A stretch of DNA of 64,000 nt, from contig DAOUJQ010000016.1 of the NCBI GenBank assembly GCA_034422455.1, positions 1 to 64,000 on the forward strand, written 5' to 3'. The DNA is from UBA1127 sp034422455. GTDB taxonomy: Bacteria; Chloroflexota; Dehalococcoidia; Lucifugimonadales; UBA1127. Numbering within the stretch: the first letter of the stretch is position 1; the number at the start of each line of letters is the position of its first letter. The position numbers and the translations under genes are program-made. Positions 53,677-61,788 of this stretch are shown piece after piece. The notes below the pieces were generated by a model, which worked only from the letters and a program-made list of their open reading frames with translations, was not told where the DNA came from and searched no databases.

Positions 53677-54363
53677 ATGCCAACGCAGCCTGACTGGTCG
53701 GCTGAGCGGCGCCTCTGGCGGCAGGGTTTCCTGCGCGTCGCCGGGGTGGACGAGGTGGGACGCGGTCCGCTCGCCGGGCCGGTTGTCGCCGCCGCCGTCG
53801 TCTTCCCCCCGCGCTTCCGCGCCGGCAGCCTGCCCGGACTGCGCGACTCCAAGCAGCTCACCGCCGCCGCCCGCGAGCGCCTTGCGCCACGCATTCGCCG
53901 GCTTGCGACGGGCGTGGGCGTGGGCAGCGCGAGCGTCGCGGAGATCGACGCGATGGGCATCGTGCCGGCGACGGTTGCCGCTATGAACCGCGCCATACGC
54001 CAGATCGGCGACGGCGCCGACCACCTGCTCGTCGACGCGCTTGTGCTGGAGTGCGACGGGTTGCCCTGTCGCGCAATCGTCCACGGCGACGCGCTGTGCT
54101 GCTCCATCGCGGCAGCGTCCATCGTCGCCAAGGCGGCCCGGGACGGACTCATGGAGGAGCTGGACGCCCTGCACCCCGGCTACGGATTCGCCCGCCACAA
54201 GGGCTACGGGACGGCGGAGCACCTTGCCGCGCTGGATCGGCTCGGGCCGACGCCGGTGCATCGCGGCAGCTTCGCGCCTGTGCGCCGACTGCTGGAGGCC
54301 TCCATTCATCCTTCGATTTCCCTCAGGACGAACGGAGGCGGGTTGGAGGAGAAGGTTGCCTAG
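53677..54363 (+). CDS. rnhB: ribonuclease HII with repeat-derived C-terminus
   Basis: 228 aa. Starts 4 bp after the DinB gene stop. D25-E26 in GVDEVGRGPLAGP and D120 in HLLVDAL are the metal-binding acidic residues; KGYGTAEHLAAL is the family C-terminal helix. It cleaves RNA in RNA/DNA hybrids. The last 18 residues (HPSISLRTNGGG...) are translated from a copy of the CCTTCGATTTCCCTCAGGACGAACGG repeat at 54310-54335, so the intergenic repeat has extended the protein. Confidence 0.95.
   Translation: MPTQPDWSAERRLWRQGFLRVAGVDEVGRGPLAGPVVAAAVVFPPRFRAGSLPGLRDSKQLTAAARERLAPRIRRLATGVGVGSASVAEIDAMGIVPATVAAMNRAIRQIGDGADHLLVDALVLECDGLPCRAIVHGDALCCSIAAASIVAKAARDGLMEELDALHPGYGFARHKGYGTAEHLAALDRLGPTPVHRGSFAPVRRLLEASIHPSISLRTNGGGLEEKVA
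54310..54335. repeat. hairpin repeat inside the 3' end of rnhB
   Basis: A complete copy of the repeat sub-type also seen at 51691 and 61547, here read in frame by rnhB and just upstream of the yraN ribosome site. Confidence 0.85.
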
Positions 54364-54736
54364 CAACCGCACCAAGCTGGGCACAGCCGGCGAAGGCATC
54401 GCGCGACGCCACCTCGAAGCACTCGGCTACACCCTTCGCGAAGCCAACTACCGGTGCCGCTGGGGCGAGGTCGACCTGGTCATGGAGCGCGACGGGGAGG
54501 TCGTGTTCGTGGAGGTGCGCACCAAGCGGGGCCGTGCCTTCGGGACGCCAGAGGAGTCGGTCACACCGGCCAAGCGGCGGCGGCTCTCCGCGACGGCCTA
54601 CCATTACCTGGAGGAGCATGCCCTTGACGTACCGTTCCGCATCGACCTGGTGGCCATCGCCATGAACTTGCGAGGCGTCGTGGAGCGGGTCACGCACCTG
54701 GAGAGCGTCGTCAGCGGCGAGGACGCGGCGGAGTAG
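54356..54736 (+). CDS. yraN: YraN/UPF0102 family endonuclease-like protein
   Basis: 126 aa from a TTG at 54356 with GGAGGA 5 nt upstream, overlapping rnhB by 8 nt. The core GEGIARRHLEALGYTLREANYR and the WGEVDLVMERDGEVVFVEVRTKRG segment are the UPF0102 pattern, related to the Holliday-junction resolvase nuclease fold (E...D...E-x-R/K). The rnhB-yraN order is common in bacteria. The exact role is unknown; some members have DNase activity or influence chromosome partition. Confidence 0.92.
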   Translation: MPSNRTKLGTAGEGIARRHLEALGYTLREANYRCRWGEVDLVMERDGEVVFVEVRTKRGRAFGTPEESVTPAKRRRLSATAYHYLEEHALDVPFRIDLVAIAMNLRGVVERVTHLESVVSGEDAAE

Positions 54737-54754
54737 CGCGGGCCGCGGGAGCCG

Positions 54755-55585
54755 CTAGCGGACCAGGTCCTTCCTGCGGAAGACCGCCAGGGACGCCAGC
54801 GTGGTCACGACGAACACTCCGACATAGACGGCAATGCCCGTCCAGTTGACCGCCCCCTCCGCGATGACCTGCAGGGAGTCGTAGTAGTAGAAGAGGGAGC
54901 CGTACTTCACCCAGCCGACGGCCTGGATAGCCGAGCCAAGGACGTTCGCGAAGTAGGTCAGCGCGGTCAGGACGCCCGCCACCGCCAAAGAGCGCCCGGG
55001 GTCCAGAGTGACACACGAGGCCAGCGTCGAGTAGCCGGCAATAGCAGCAACCAGAAGGTAGGACACGGCGTGAACCGCGACAACGTTGCCCGCGTTGGCG
55101 TCCTCGCCAATGGTGAGCGCGCCCAGCAATACAGCGATCGCGGAGAAAGCGGTTGCCGCCAGGGCCAGCGTCAGGAACCCGGCGAGCTTGCTCAGGAGAA
55201 ACGTCGTGCGCTCCACGGGTTGCGAGAGCACCACGTCAAGGGTGCCGCGCTCCACCTCCTTGGATATCAGGCCGCCGCAGTAGACCACGGCGTAAATGCC
55301 CAAGAGGAGGGGCAGCCAGGAGATGTACTCGACGTTCAGGAACCCCACGTAGGTAAAGGCGCCGGCGTCAAAGATCAACGCGGACTCGGCCTCTCCTGCA
55401 ATTCCCATGGAGGCACGCAACTGATCCGGCATGGCGTTCAGGTAGTCCTCAAAGTTGACGCCGGTGTTTTCCAACGACGGATAGATCCAGACCACCAAAA
55501 GCGCCCACAGCACCAGCACGACGCTCCATGCTATGACGCCTACACGGCCCAGGGTGAGCACGTTCCGGTAGAAGGAGAGGCTCAT
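54755..55585 (-). CDS. ABC-2 type transporter permease
   Basis: 276 aa with about six membrane helices. Its start overlaps the stop of the ATPase gene (55582). SKEVERGTLDVVLSQPVERTTFLLSKL is typical of ABC-2 permeases that work as exporters, often for drugs, lipids or sodium. With the adjacent ATPase it forms a two-gene exporter; substrate unknown. No regulator gene is adjacent. Confidence 0.9.
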   Translation of the reverse strand: MSLSFYRNVLTLGRVGVIAWSVVLVLWALLVVWIYPSLENTGVNFEDYLNAMPDQLRASMGIAGEAESALIFDAGAFTYVGFLNVEYISWLPLLLGIYAVVYCGGLISKEVERGTLDVVLSQPVERTTFLLSKLAGFLTLALAATAFSAIAVLLGALTIGEDANAGNVVAVHAVSYLLVAAIAGYSTLASCVTLDPGRSLAVAGVLTALTYFANVLGSAIQAVGWVKYGSLFYYYDSLQVIAEGAVNWTGIAVYVGVFVVTTLASLAVFRRKDLVR

Positions 55586-56529
55586 TGCCCGCCTCCCGTC
55601 CGTTCGGACGACCCTTCGACAGGCTCAGGGCGAACGGATGCATCGCCTCCCTCGCCGGTGTAGAAGCGGGTGAAGGTGTCTTCCAAGCTCGCCTCCGGGA
55701 AGACGATGTCCTCAACGGGCAACGCCGCCAGGCGGCCTATCAGCGCGCCGACGTGCCCGGACACCTGCAGCTCCGCACGGCGGCCCTCGCAGGCGACGAC
55801 GGTGACGCCCTCCAGCGCAAAGTCGTCCGCTGACGCGTCCCGTGACAGCGTCACCTCCATGCGGCGCACCTGCTGGCGGTGAAGCTCGTCGACGTCCAGC
55901 GTCGCGGCGAGCACGCCCTCGCGGATGATGCCGACACGGTCGCAGAGACGGTCGACCTCGCTCAGCACGTGGGACGAGAAGAACACCGTCACGCCGCGGT
56001 CGCGCTCCTCCAGCAACAGCTTGAAGAACTCCTGCTGCACCAGCGGGTCCAGTCCCGAGGTGGGCTCGTCAAGGATGAGCACCTGCGGGCTGTGGGCCAA
56101 CGCCTGCACGATGGCCAGCTTCTGCCGATTCCCATGGGAGTACACCTTCACCGGGCGGTCCAGGTCGAGGCCAAGGCGCTCCGCAATCTCGTCGCCGCGA
56201 TGCGAGGCGCCGTTGTGGTGGCTCTGCATGAGCGCGAGGTGCGCCCTACCGGACAGGCTCTCGTAGAAGGCGGAGTCGCTGGACACAACTCCGCATGCGC
56301 GACGGACCTCCAGCGAGCGCGCCGCCACGTCCATACCCAGCACCGTCGCGGCGCCGCTCGTCGGCCGCAGCAGGTTCAGCAGGAGCCGGATCGTCGTGGT
56401 CTTGCCGGCGCCGTTTGGCCCGAGGAAGCCGAACACCTCGCCATGGCGCACCTGCAGATCCAGGCCGACCACGCCGCGGCTCTCGCCGTAGTACTTCGTC
56501 AGGCCGTGGGTCTCAATCGCGTTGTCCAC
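55582..56529 (-). CDS. ABC transporter ATP-binding protein with repeat-derived C-terminus
   Basis: 315 aa from a GTG at 56529 preceded by GGAAAGGA. Walker A is GPNGAGKTT, Walker B VLILDEPTSGLDP, and the signature is the degenerate SHGNRQK. The C-terminal domain resembles the CcmA/DRA-type exporters. The final stretch (SVRPEPVEGSSERTGG) is the translation of a copy of the dominant repeat CCGTTCGCCCTGAGCCTGTCGAAGG at 55597-55638, so the natural C-terminus has been replaced or extended. It overlaps the permease start by 4 nt. Confidence 0.92.
   Translation of the reverse strand: MDNAIETHGLTKYYGESRGVVGLDLQVRHGEVFGFLGPNGAGKTTTIRLLLNLLRPTSGAATVLGMDVAARSLEVRRACGVVSSDSAFYESLSGRAHLALMQSHHNGASHRGDEIAERLGLDLDRPVKVYSHGNRQKLAIVQALAHSPQVLILDEPTSGLDPLVQQEFFKLLLEERDRGVTVFFSSHVLSEVDRLCDRVGIIREGVLAATLDVDELHRQQVRRMEVTLSRDASADDFALEGVTVVACEGRRAELQVSGHVGALIGRLAALPVEDIVFPEASLEDTFTRFYTGEGGDASVRPEPVEGSSERTGGGQ
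55597..55638. repeat. dominant hairpin repeat inside the ABC ATPase 3' end
   Basis: CCGTTCGGACGACCCTTCGACAGG...GGCGAACGG, in frame with the ATPase gene and upstream of the permease ribosome site. The second case, after rnhB, of a repeat read as protein. Confidence 0.85.
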
Positions 56530-56671
56530 GTGCGTCCTTTCCCGTGAGTTCCTCCGCCGCACTGTCACCTATGCTAGCACGGCCTGGCCCAGTTCGCGTG
56601 GCCTTGCCGAAAGGCCTGCCGCACGAGGTCAAATACCGGCCACAACCATGCGCATTTTGGCAAATCCCCCA

Positions 56672-56700
56672 TTGACATTCCATACTCAACGGGGGATGAT
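56672..56700 (+). promoter_or_regulatory. promoter of the small membrane protein gene
   Basis: TTGACA (56672-56677), 17-bp spacer, GATGAT (56695-56700). The consensus -35 and correct spacing make this a good sigma-70-type promoter, 28 bp before the start codon. Confidence 0.6.
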
Positions 56701-56727
56701 TACTGTGAATTACGTAAGGGCGACTTT

Positions 56728-56916
56728 ATGACTACACAAAGCGACAGCGTTCCCAAGTACTTCGCGGACTTCGTGCAGGAGAACGCACGCCAGCACCAGG
56801 AGCTGACTGCGCAGATCAGCGAGGTCAAAGGCGAACTACAGATCATCAAGGCCCTTAGCGTCGCCATAGTCGCCATGGTGGCAGTAGCCGTGATCAAGTA
56901 CGTCTTCGGCCTCTAG
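56728..56916 (+). CDS. small C-terminally anchored membrane protein, hypothetical
   Basis: 62 aa. AAGG lies about 9 nt before the ATG and a good promoter precedes it. Residues 1-40 are polar with heptad-like spacing (FVQENARQHQELTAQISEVKGELQII), and residues 41-61 form one hydrophobic helix, so it is probably anchored by its C-terminus with the coiled coil in the cytoplasm. The layout recalls XhlA- or holin-associated proteins but no phage genes are near. Function unknown. Confidence 0.65.
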   Translation: MTTQSDSVPKYFADFVQENARQHQELTAQISEVKGELQIIKALSVAIVAMVAVAVIKYVFGL

Positions 56917-57001
56917 CGGCTTCCCTTCGCTTTACACCTTCCTTTCCCATTGCTACGCTTTCTCAGGCCTCGTGCCCACACTTCGCTCCCCGGAGGTTTC
57001 C

Positions 57002-58342
57002 GTGTCCGACGCTCCCCGTGCCGTGACCATGGACAAGATCGTGTCGCTGTGCAAGCGGCGCGGGTTTGTGTTTCCCGGCAGCGAGATCTACGGCGGCCTG
57101 GCCAACGCGTGGGACTACGGCCCCATGGGCGTCGAGCTGAAGCGCAACGTCAAGGAGGCGTGGTGGCGCGACGTCGTGCGGCGGCGGGAGGACGTCGTCG
57201 GCATCGAGGCGGCGATCATGATGAACCCGGCCGTGTGGGAGGCGTCGGGGCACCTGGCGGGCTTCACGGACCCCCTCGTCGAGTGCCGGGTGTGCCACCA
57301 CCGCTTCCGCGCGGACCACGTCGAGTCGTCGGTGTGCCCGGACTGCGGCGGCGAGCTGGGCGACGCGCGGCAGTTCAACCTGATGCTCAAGACGTTCCTC
57401 GGCCCGGTGGAGGACACGGCGAGCACGGTCTACATGCGCCCGGAGACGGCGCAGGGCATGTTCGTCAACTTCGTGAACGTGCAGACGGCCACGCGCAAGA
57501 AGCTGCCCTTCGGCATCGCGCAGATAGGCAAGTCCTTCCGCAACGAGATCACGCCCGGCAACTTCATCTTCCGCACCCGCGAGTTCGAGCAGATGGAGAT
57601 GGAGTTCTTTGTGCAGCCCGGCGAGGACGAGGAGTGGCACGACTTCTGGATCCGCGAGCGGCTGGACTGGTACGTGCGGCACGGCGTGCGGGCCGAGAAC
57701 CTGCGGCTGCGCCCCCACGACGCCGACGAGCTCTCACACTACTCCAAGGCGACGACGGACATCGAGTACCTGTTCCCGTGGGGGTGGGCCGAGCTCGAGG
57801 GCATCGCGAACCGGACGGACTTCGACCTGCGGCAGCACTCGCAGCACAGCGGGTCGCGGCTGACGTACTTTGACAACGAGAGCAACCAGCACGTGACGCC
57901 GTACGTGATCGAGCCGGCGAGCGGCGTGGACCGGGCGGCGCTGGCCTTCCTTGTCGACGCGTACGACGAGGAGGAGGTCGGCGGCGAGGCGGCGGGCGCC
58001 GGGGCGGGCGAGGCGCGGGTGGTGCTGCGCTTCCGGCCGTCGATCGCGCCGGTGCAGGCCGCCGTGCTGCCGCTGAGCCGCAACGCGCGGCTGACGCCAC
58101 TGGCCCGCGAGGTGTTCACCGGCCTGGTGGACGACGGCCGCTGGCGGGTGGAGTACGACGACGCCCAGAGCATCGGGCGGCGGTACCGGCGGTTCGACGA
58201 GGTGGGGGCGCCGCTGTGCATCACCGTGGACTTCGCGTCGCTGGAGGACGGGCAGGTGACGATCCGGGACCGGGACACGCTGCTGCAGGAGCGGGTGGCC
58301 ATCGCGGAGCTGGCGGAGGCGCTGGGGGAGCGGCTGGGGTAG
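57002..58342 (+). CDS. glyS: glycyl-tRNA synthetase (alpha2 dimer type)
   Basis: 446 aa from a GTG at 57002 with GGAGG 5 nt upstream. It is the single-chain dimeric form. KRRGFVFPGSEIYGGLANAWDYGPMG is the conserved start; CRVCHH and CPDCGG are the zinc-binding pairs of the insertion; the class II motif 2 is FRNEITPGNFIFRTREFEQMEMEFF and motif 3 is near SGVDRAALAFL. It charges tRNA-Gly. The last codons (GALGERLG region) are duplicated after the stop as part of a 95-bp tandem repeat. Confidence 0.96.
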   Translation: MSDAPRAVTMDKIVSLCKRRGFVFPGSEIYGGLANAWDYGPMGVELKRNVKEAWWRDVVRRREDVVGIEAAIMMNPAVWEASGHLAGFTDPLVECRVCHHRFRADHVESSVCPDCGGELGDARQFNLMLKTFLGPVEDTASTVYMRPETAQGMFVNFVNVQTATRKKLPFGIAQIGKSFRNEITPGNFIFRTREFEQMEMEFFVQPGEDEEWHDFWIRERLDWYVRHGVRAENLRLRPHDADELSHYSKATTDIEYLFPWGWAELEGIANRTDFDLRQHSQHSGSRLTYFDNESNQHVTPYVIEPASGVDRAALAFLVDAYDEEEVGGEAAGAGAGEARVVLRFRPSIAPVQAAVLPLSRNARLTPLAREVFTGLVDDGRWRVEYDDAQSIGRRYRRFDEVGAPLCITVDFASLEDGQVTIRDRDTLLQERVAIAELAEALGERLG

Positions 58343-58468
58343 CCCTTCGACGGGCTCAGGGTGAACGGGGCCGGTTTGTCGGGGTTCCTGCCTCCGCAGG
58401 AACGACGGGGGCGGCGCTGGGGGAGCGGCTGGGGTAGCCCTTCGACGGGCTCAGGGTGAACGGGGGCG
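58316..58468 (+). repeat. 95-bp tandem duplication of the glyS 3' end plus hairpin
   Basis: GCTGGGGGAGCGGCTGGGGTAG followed by CCCTTCGACGGGCTCAGGGTGAACGGG occurs at 58321 and again at 58416, 95 bp later. The unit also contains a GTTCCTGCCTCCGCAGGAAC hairpin. Only the first copy is part of the gene. Confidence 0.85.
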
Positions 58469-58879
58469 GCGTTTGGCAGTTCCAGCTACGAATCGTTTTT
58501 GTTTCCAATCGAAAAAAATTTTTCTGGGGAACGAATCCCCTATAAAATCGCCCTCTACAGATACGATTGGAAATTTCCATTTTCGGTCGCTTTTGGGTGG
58601 CCCCGAGCGGACATTGGGGCAAATTCTGCGACTTTTGGGGCATTTTCATCTCCTCCGTTGAGCTTGCCGGACTCGGACAGTCGAGGCGGGGCGAGCGCGG
58701 CGCCGGCATGGAGCAAGGGTAGTGGAGGGGTTTGTGCGGGGGCAAGGGGCGCGTGGCAGGCCCTTCGACGGGGCTCATGGCGAAAGGTGGTGTTTTCGGC
58801 AAAACCGGCGTTGACTCCCAATTGACACTTCTTGCGGTGGTCCTTAAGGTCCAGGACCACTCTGTGCGGGGAGTACCGA
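58343..58879. other. intergenic region between glyS and the restriction-modification genes
   Basis: 537 bp. Repeats at 58343-58468 and a dominant-repeat variant at about 58760. The middle (58480-58640) is much poorer in GC than glyS and includes AAAAAAATTTTT and GGGGAACGAATCCCC, the latter like an end of the inverted-repeat family. No gene is supported. The drop in GC marks the transition to the probably acquired R-M genes. Confidence 0.6.
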
Positions 58880-60076
58880 TTGGCGCGCGCGCCGAGCAAA
58901 GAGGCCCTTAGTTCCCCGCCTCTGCCCTTGGTCCCCTTCACTGACTTTGAGTCAGTTACACCACAAACCCACCTCCAAAGCCTCAATCTCAACTGGACCG
59001 AAAAAGACCTACCCGAACGCATCCGCACCAAGCACGTCCACCGCCTCCATCCCTACCTCGGCAAGTTCATCCCCCAACTCGCTGAAGTATTTCTGCGAAA
59101 GTATCGGCCTTCCTTGGTGTGTGACCCCTTCTCCGGATCAGGAACAACGCTGGTCCAGGCCATAGAGTTGGGCGTCCCGTCGGTGGGCTGCGACATATCC
59201 GAGTTCAACTGCATGCTCACGCGGGTCAAGACAGCCAAGTACGATCTTGAACTGCTGGACCATGAGATACACGACATTGTTCGCCGAGCAATCGGGGCTG
59301 AACAATTGGCCATATTTGAGCCACGAGCCTCCTATGGTGCAGACCCGTATTTGCAGGAGTGGTTTCATCCGAACGCTCTCCGTGAGTTGGAGAGCTTCCG
59401 GTCACTGATACGCGACTACAAGAACCAAGAAGTCCTTCAGGTCATTCTGTCTCGAGCTGCGCGGTCTGCGCGTCAGACAACCCACTTTGACCTGGACTTC
59501 CCCAAGCGACCTCAAACTGAACCCTACTACTGTTACAAGCACAGCCGTATCTGTAAGCCAACCACAAGCGCCGCACAGTTTCTGAAGAGGTACAGCCTAG
59601 ACACCCTGCGCCGCATCAAAGAGTTTGCGGGCCAGAGAGACGGAGTTCCCTCCGAGGTTATCCACGGTGACGCCCGCAATGTTGCATTTCCACCCCATGA
59701 CCTTGTTTTTACCTCTCCGCCCTATGTGGGGCTTATCGACTACCACGAACAGCACCGCTACGCATATGAGCTCCTTGGTCTTCCGATGTCGGAAGACCAA
59801 GAGATAGGGCCAGCTAGCAGAGGCAACTCAGGCCGCGCAAAGCAGGAATACGTGGAAGACATGGCGGCCGTGTTTGGGAACCTGAAGCAAAAGCTGGCCC
59901 AGGACGGCACGGTGGTCATCGTAGTAAACGACAAGTTTGACCTCTATGAACAGATTGCGACAAAGGCGGGATTCAGGTGCGTGGACGTCTTGAAGCGGCA
60001 CGTAAACCGCCGCACTGGGCGCCGGGCAGACGACTTCTACGAGAGCATTCTCATTTGGGAGCGGGGGCGGGGATGA
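58880..60076 (+). CDS. DNA methyltransferase of a type II R-M system (TSPPY class)
   Basis: 398 aa from a TTG at 58880, with GGGGAG 6 nt upstream; an earlier TTG at 58832 has no site. SAM-binding motif I is DPFSGSGTT (82-90) and catalytic motif IV is TSPPY (278-282), in the order I then IV with about 190 residues between, presumably holding target recognition. TSPPY is typical of N4-cytosine enzymes, though N6-adenine cannot be excluded. It overlaps the endonuclease start (ATGA). Codon use and GC are lower than in surrounding genes, consistent with horizontal transfer. Confidence 0.9.
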   Translation: MARAPSKEALSSPPLPLVPFTDFESVTPQTHLQSLNLNWTEKDLPERIRTKHVHRLHPYLGKFIPQLAEVFLRKYRPSLVCDPFSGSGTTLVQAIELGVPSVGCDISEFNCMLTRVKTAKYDLELLDHEIHDIVRRAIGAEQLAIFEPRASYGADPYLQEWFHPNALRELESFRSLIRDYKNQEVLQVILSRAARSARQTTHFDLDFPKRPQTEPYYCYKHSRICKPTTSAAQFLKRYSLDTLRRIKEFAGQRDGVPSEVIHGDARNVAFPPHDLVFTSPPYVGLIDYHEQHRYAYELLGLPMSEDQEIGPASRGNSGRAKQEYVEDMAAVFGNLKQKLAQDGTVVIVVNDKFDLYEQIATKAGFRCVDVLKRHVNRRTGRRADDFYESILIWERGRG

Positions 60077-60828
60077 AGGAGAACACCCGGCAAAAGATCA
60101 TCAAAATCATGAGGGACTTTGCTTCTGCGCAGAAGGCCAAGATAGCCAAGATTTCGATAGACGATATCAGAAGAGGTTATCCTTTCCACAGACTAGTCTT
60201 TCCTGACCAGGCAATTCTTGCGGCGCGTGCAGAGCGGAGCATTGTGACTTCAATGGGGAGCACCTTGTACCCGAAGCTCGCAGAAGCAGTTGCATTGGAC
60301 AGCTACAGCAAGGTCCATTTGGAGCATGAAATCACAGGACAGCTCAATGATGCTGCGAGCAACATGATCGCCCAGATTGCGACTGAGTTACGCGCAGGTA
60401 CTCGCCGACATCCGAATCACGAAGAAGAACGAGAAGAAATCCTGGGTTCTCGCGGAGGGGGTATCCTAAGCACCACAGTGACCGCTGATCTCTACATAGA
60501 GGACTACCGAACAGGACCCCTGTTTATTGAGTTGAAGACTCCGCGTCCTAATCTCGATATGGTGGCAGAATCTAAACGTAAGATGCTCACTTTCGAGACA
60601 ATTATGGCGCGTCGCGGAATTGACAACGCGAGGGCCTTTATGGGCCTCACATACAACCCTTTTCTCACCAGAAAGGCCTACGGGCACAGTGTCACCAAGC
60701 GAGTGATGGACATGGAACGTGAAGTGCTTATTGGTGAAGAGATGTGGGACTACATAGGTGGGACGGGGACGTTCGCTGAGTTGCAGGAACTCATAGATTC
60801 AACGCAATCCACAGTTCTGGATATGTAG
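60073..60828 (+). CDS. TdeIII family type II restriction endonuclease
   Basis: 251 aa. The ATG overlaps the methyltransferase stop. The segment TADLYIEDYRTGPLFIELKTPRPNLDMVAESKRKML matches the TdeIII family, with D139 and E153-x-K155 giving the PD-(D/E)xK site. Founding members recognise GGNCC according to the family description; the target here must be tested. It cuts unmodified foreign DNA, and the upstream methyltransferase should protect the host. The pair is translationally coupled with the methyltransferase first. Confidence 0.88.
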   Translation: MKENTRQKIIKIMRDFASAQKAKIAKISIDDIRRGYPFHRLVFPDQAILAARAERSIVTSMGSTLYPKLAEAVALDSYSKVHLEHEITGQLNDAASNMIAQIATELRAGTRRHPNHEEEREEILGSRGGGILSTTVTADLYIEDYRTGPLFIELKTPRPNLDMVAESKRKMLTFETIMARRGIDNARAFMGLTYNPFLTRKAYGHSVTKRVMDMEREVLIGEEMWDYIGGTGTFAELQELIDSTQSTVLDM

Positions 60829-60853
60829 ACCTCGCTTGGAGCGGCCGTCGGGA

Positions 60854-61084
60854 GTGGCGTACGAGTTTGCGTGGGAGATGGCGGGGGATCTAGGCGCCGG
60901 CGAGTGGGCTCGCGGGGAGGGGGAGGCGTACCTGTACTTCGAGCGCCGGGCGCTGCGGTCGCTGCTGAAGGACTTCGCGGTGGAGCGGGGGTTGGCGTTC
61001 TCGGAGGAAGCGGCGGTGTGGTTGTGGGTGGAGTCGCTGCCGTGGACGGAGTTCGGGACGCTGGAGGTGCATTTCAGCTGGTAG
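60854..61084 (+). CDS. small hypothetical protein with 3' end caught in a tandem repeat
   Basis: 76 aa if started at the GTG at 60854; a TTG at 60836 and an ATG at 60879 are alternatives and none has a clear ribosome site. The sequence is Glu/Ala/Trp-rich (FAWEMAGDLGAGEWARGEGEAYLYFERRALRSLLKDF), mixed helix and strand, with no family recognised. The end TLEVHFSW is repeated in DNA twice downstream. It follows the R-M genes by 25 bp on the same strand; GC returns to the high chromosomal level. Could be the relic of a longer gene. Confidence 0.5.
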   Translation: MAYEFAWEMAGDLGAGEWARGEGEAYLYFERRALRSLLKDFAVERGLAFSEEAAVWLWVESLPWTEFGTLEVHFSW

Positions 61085-61342
61085 GGGGAGGGGGGCGTTG
61101 GCGCGGGGTGGCCGCGTTCGTCGGGGCCCCTGCCTGCGCAGGGGCGACGGGGGACGCTGGGGGTGCACTTCAGCTGGTAGGGGGAGGGGGCCGTTGGCGC
61201 GGGTGGCCGCGTTCGTCGGGGCCCCTGCCTGCGCAGGGGCGACGGGAGACGCTGGAGGTGCATTTCAGATGGTGGGGGGCGGGGGCCGCTGGCGCGGGGT
61301 GGCCGCGTTCGTCGGGGCCCCTGCCTGCGCAGGGGCGACGGG
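61056..61342 (+). repeat. three 95-96-bp tandem units copying a gene end plus hairpins
   Basis: Units begin at 61056, 61152 and 61247 with GGACGCTGGAGGTGCA(T/C)TTCAG, followed by a GCGCGGGGTGGCCGCGTTCG segment and a GGGGCCCCTGCCTGCGCAGGGGCGACG hairpin. The first unit includes the last eight codons of the 60854 gene. Small differences mark the three copies. Confidence 0.9.
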
Positions 61343-61714
61343 TGCTAGAGGGTCTTGGTACGACAGGGTGGCGCGGGCGCAGGGTTTCTGGATACCGGCA
61401 TGCGCCGGTATGAGGGGTGGGGCAGAGGGCGGGCGGCCACAAAGGTCGCCCCTACGGGGGACGCCACCCCACCCTACCCCGCACCTCTGGGTTCCTGCCT
61501 GCGCAGGAACGACGGATATGTCGTGGGCTAGCACGGAGGCCGCTGTCCTTCGATTTCCCTCAGGACGAACGGCCTCCTTTCCGTGCCTGGATACCAGCTT
61601 TTGCCGGTACGACGAGAGAGCGCAGGCGAACAGAGGGGTGACTTGAGGGAGCAATTTCCAAATTCGTTCCACCGGCACCCTTGCGGCGCCCCGAGCGTGC
61701 TGTTATCATCGCGC
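61343..61714. repeat. repeat island upstream of the MazF pair
   Basis: Contains an ATACCGGCATGCGCCGGTAT hairpin (61384-61415), a GGCCACAAAGGTCGCC-type hairpin (61425-61455), a GTTCCTGCCTGCGCAGGAAC hairpin (61490-61513), a CCTTCGATTTCCCTCAGGACGAACGG copy (61547-61573) and a degenerate GGATACCAGC...GCCGGTACGACG copy (61583-61612). No gene supported. Confidence 0.75.
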
Positions 61715-61742
61715 TTGCCGTCTTCCACGTAGCTGATACAAT
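61715..61742 (+). promoter_or_regulatory. promoter of the MazF toxin-antitoxin-like pair
   Basis: TTGCCG (61715-61720), 16-bp spacer, TACAAT (61737-61742). A good match, 47 bp before the first start codon. Confidence 0.55.
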
Positions 61743-61788
61743 CGGTGGGCGTGGTATGTTTTACTATCGGGTAGCAGGAGCTAAGCAT

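Noticed and set aside
61056..61342. Possible CRISPR array
   Set aside because: Only three units, directly abutting, with no unique spacers and no cas genes; it is a plain tandem repeat.
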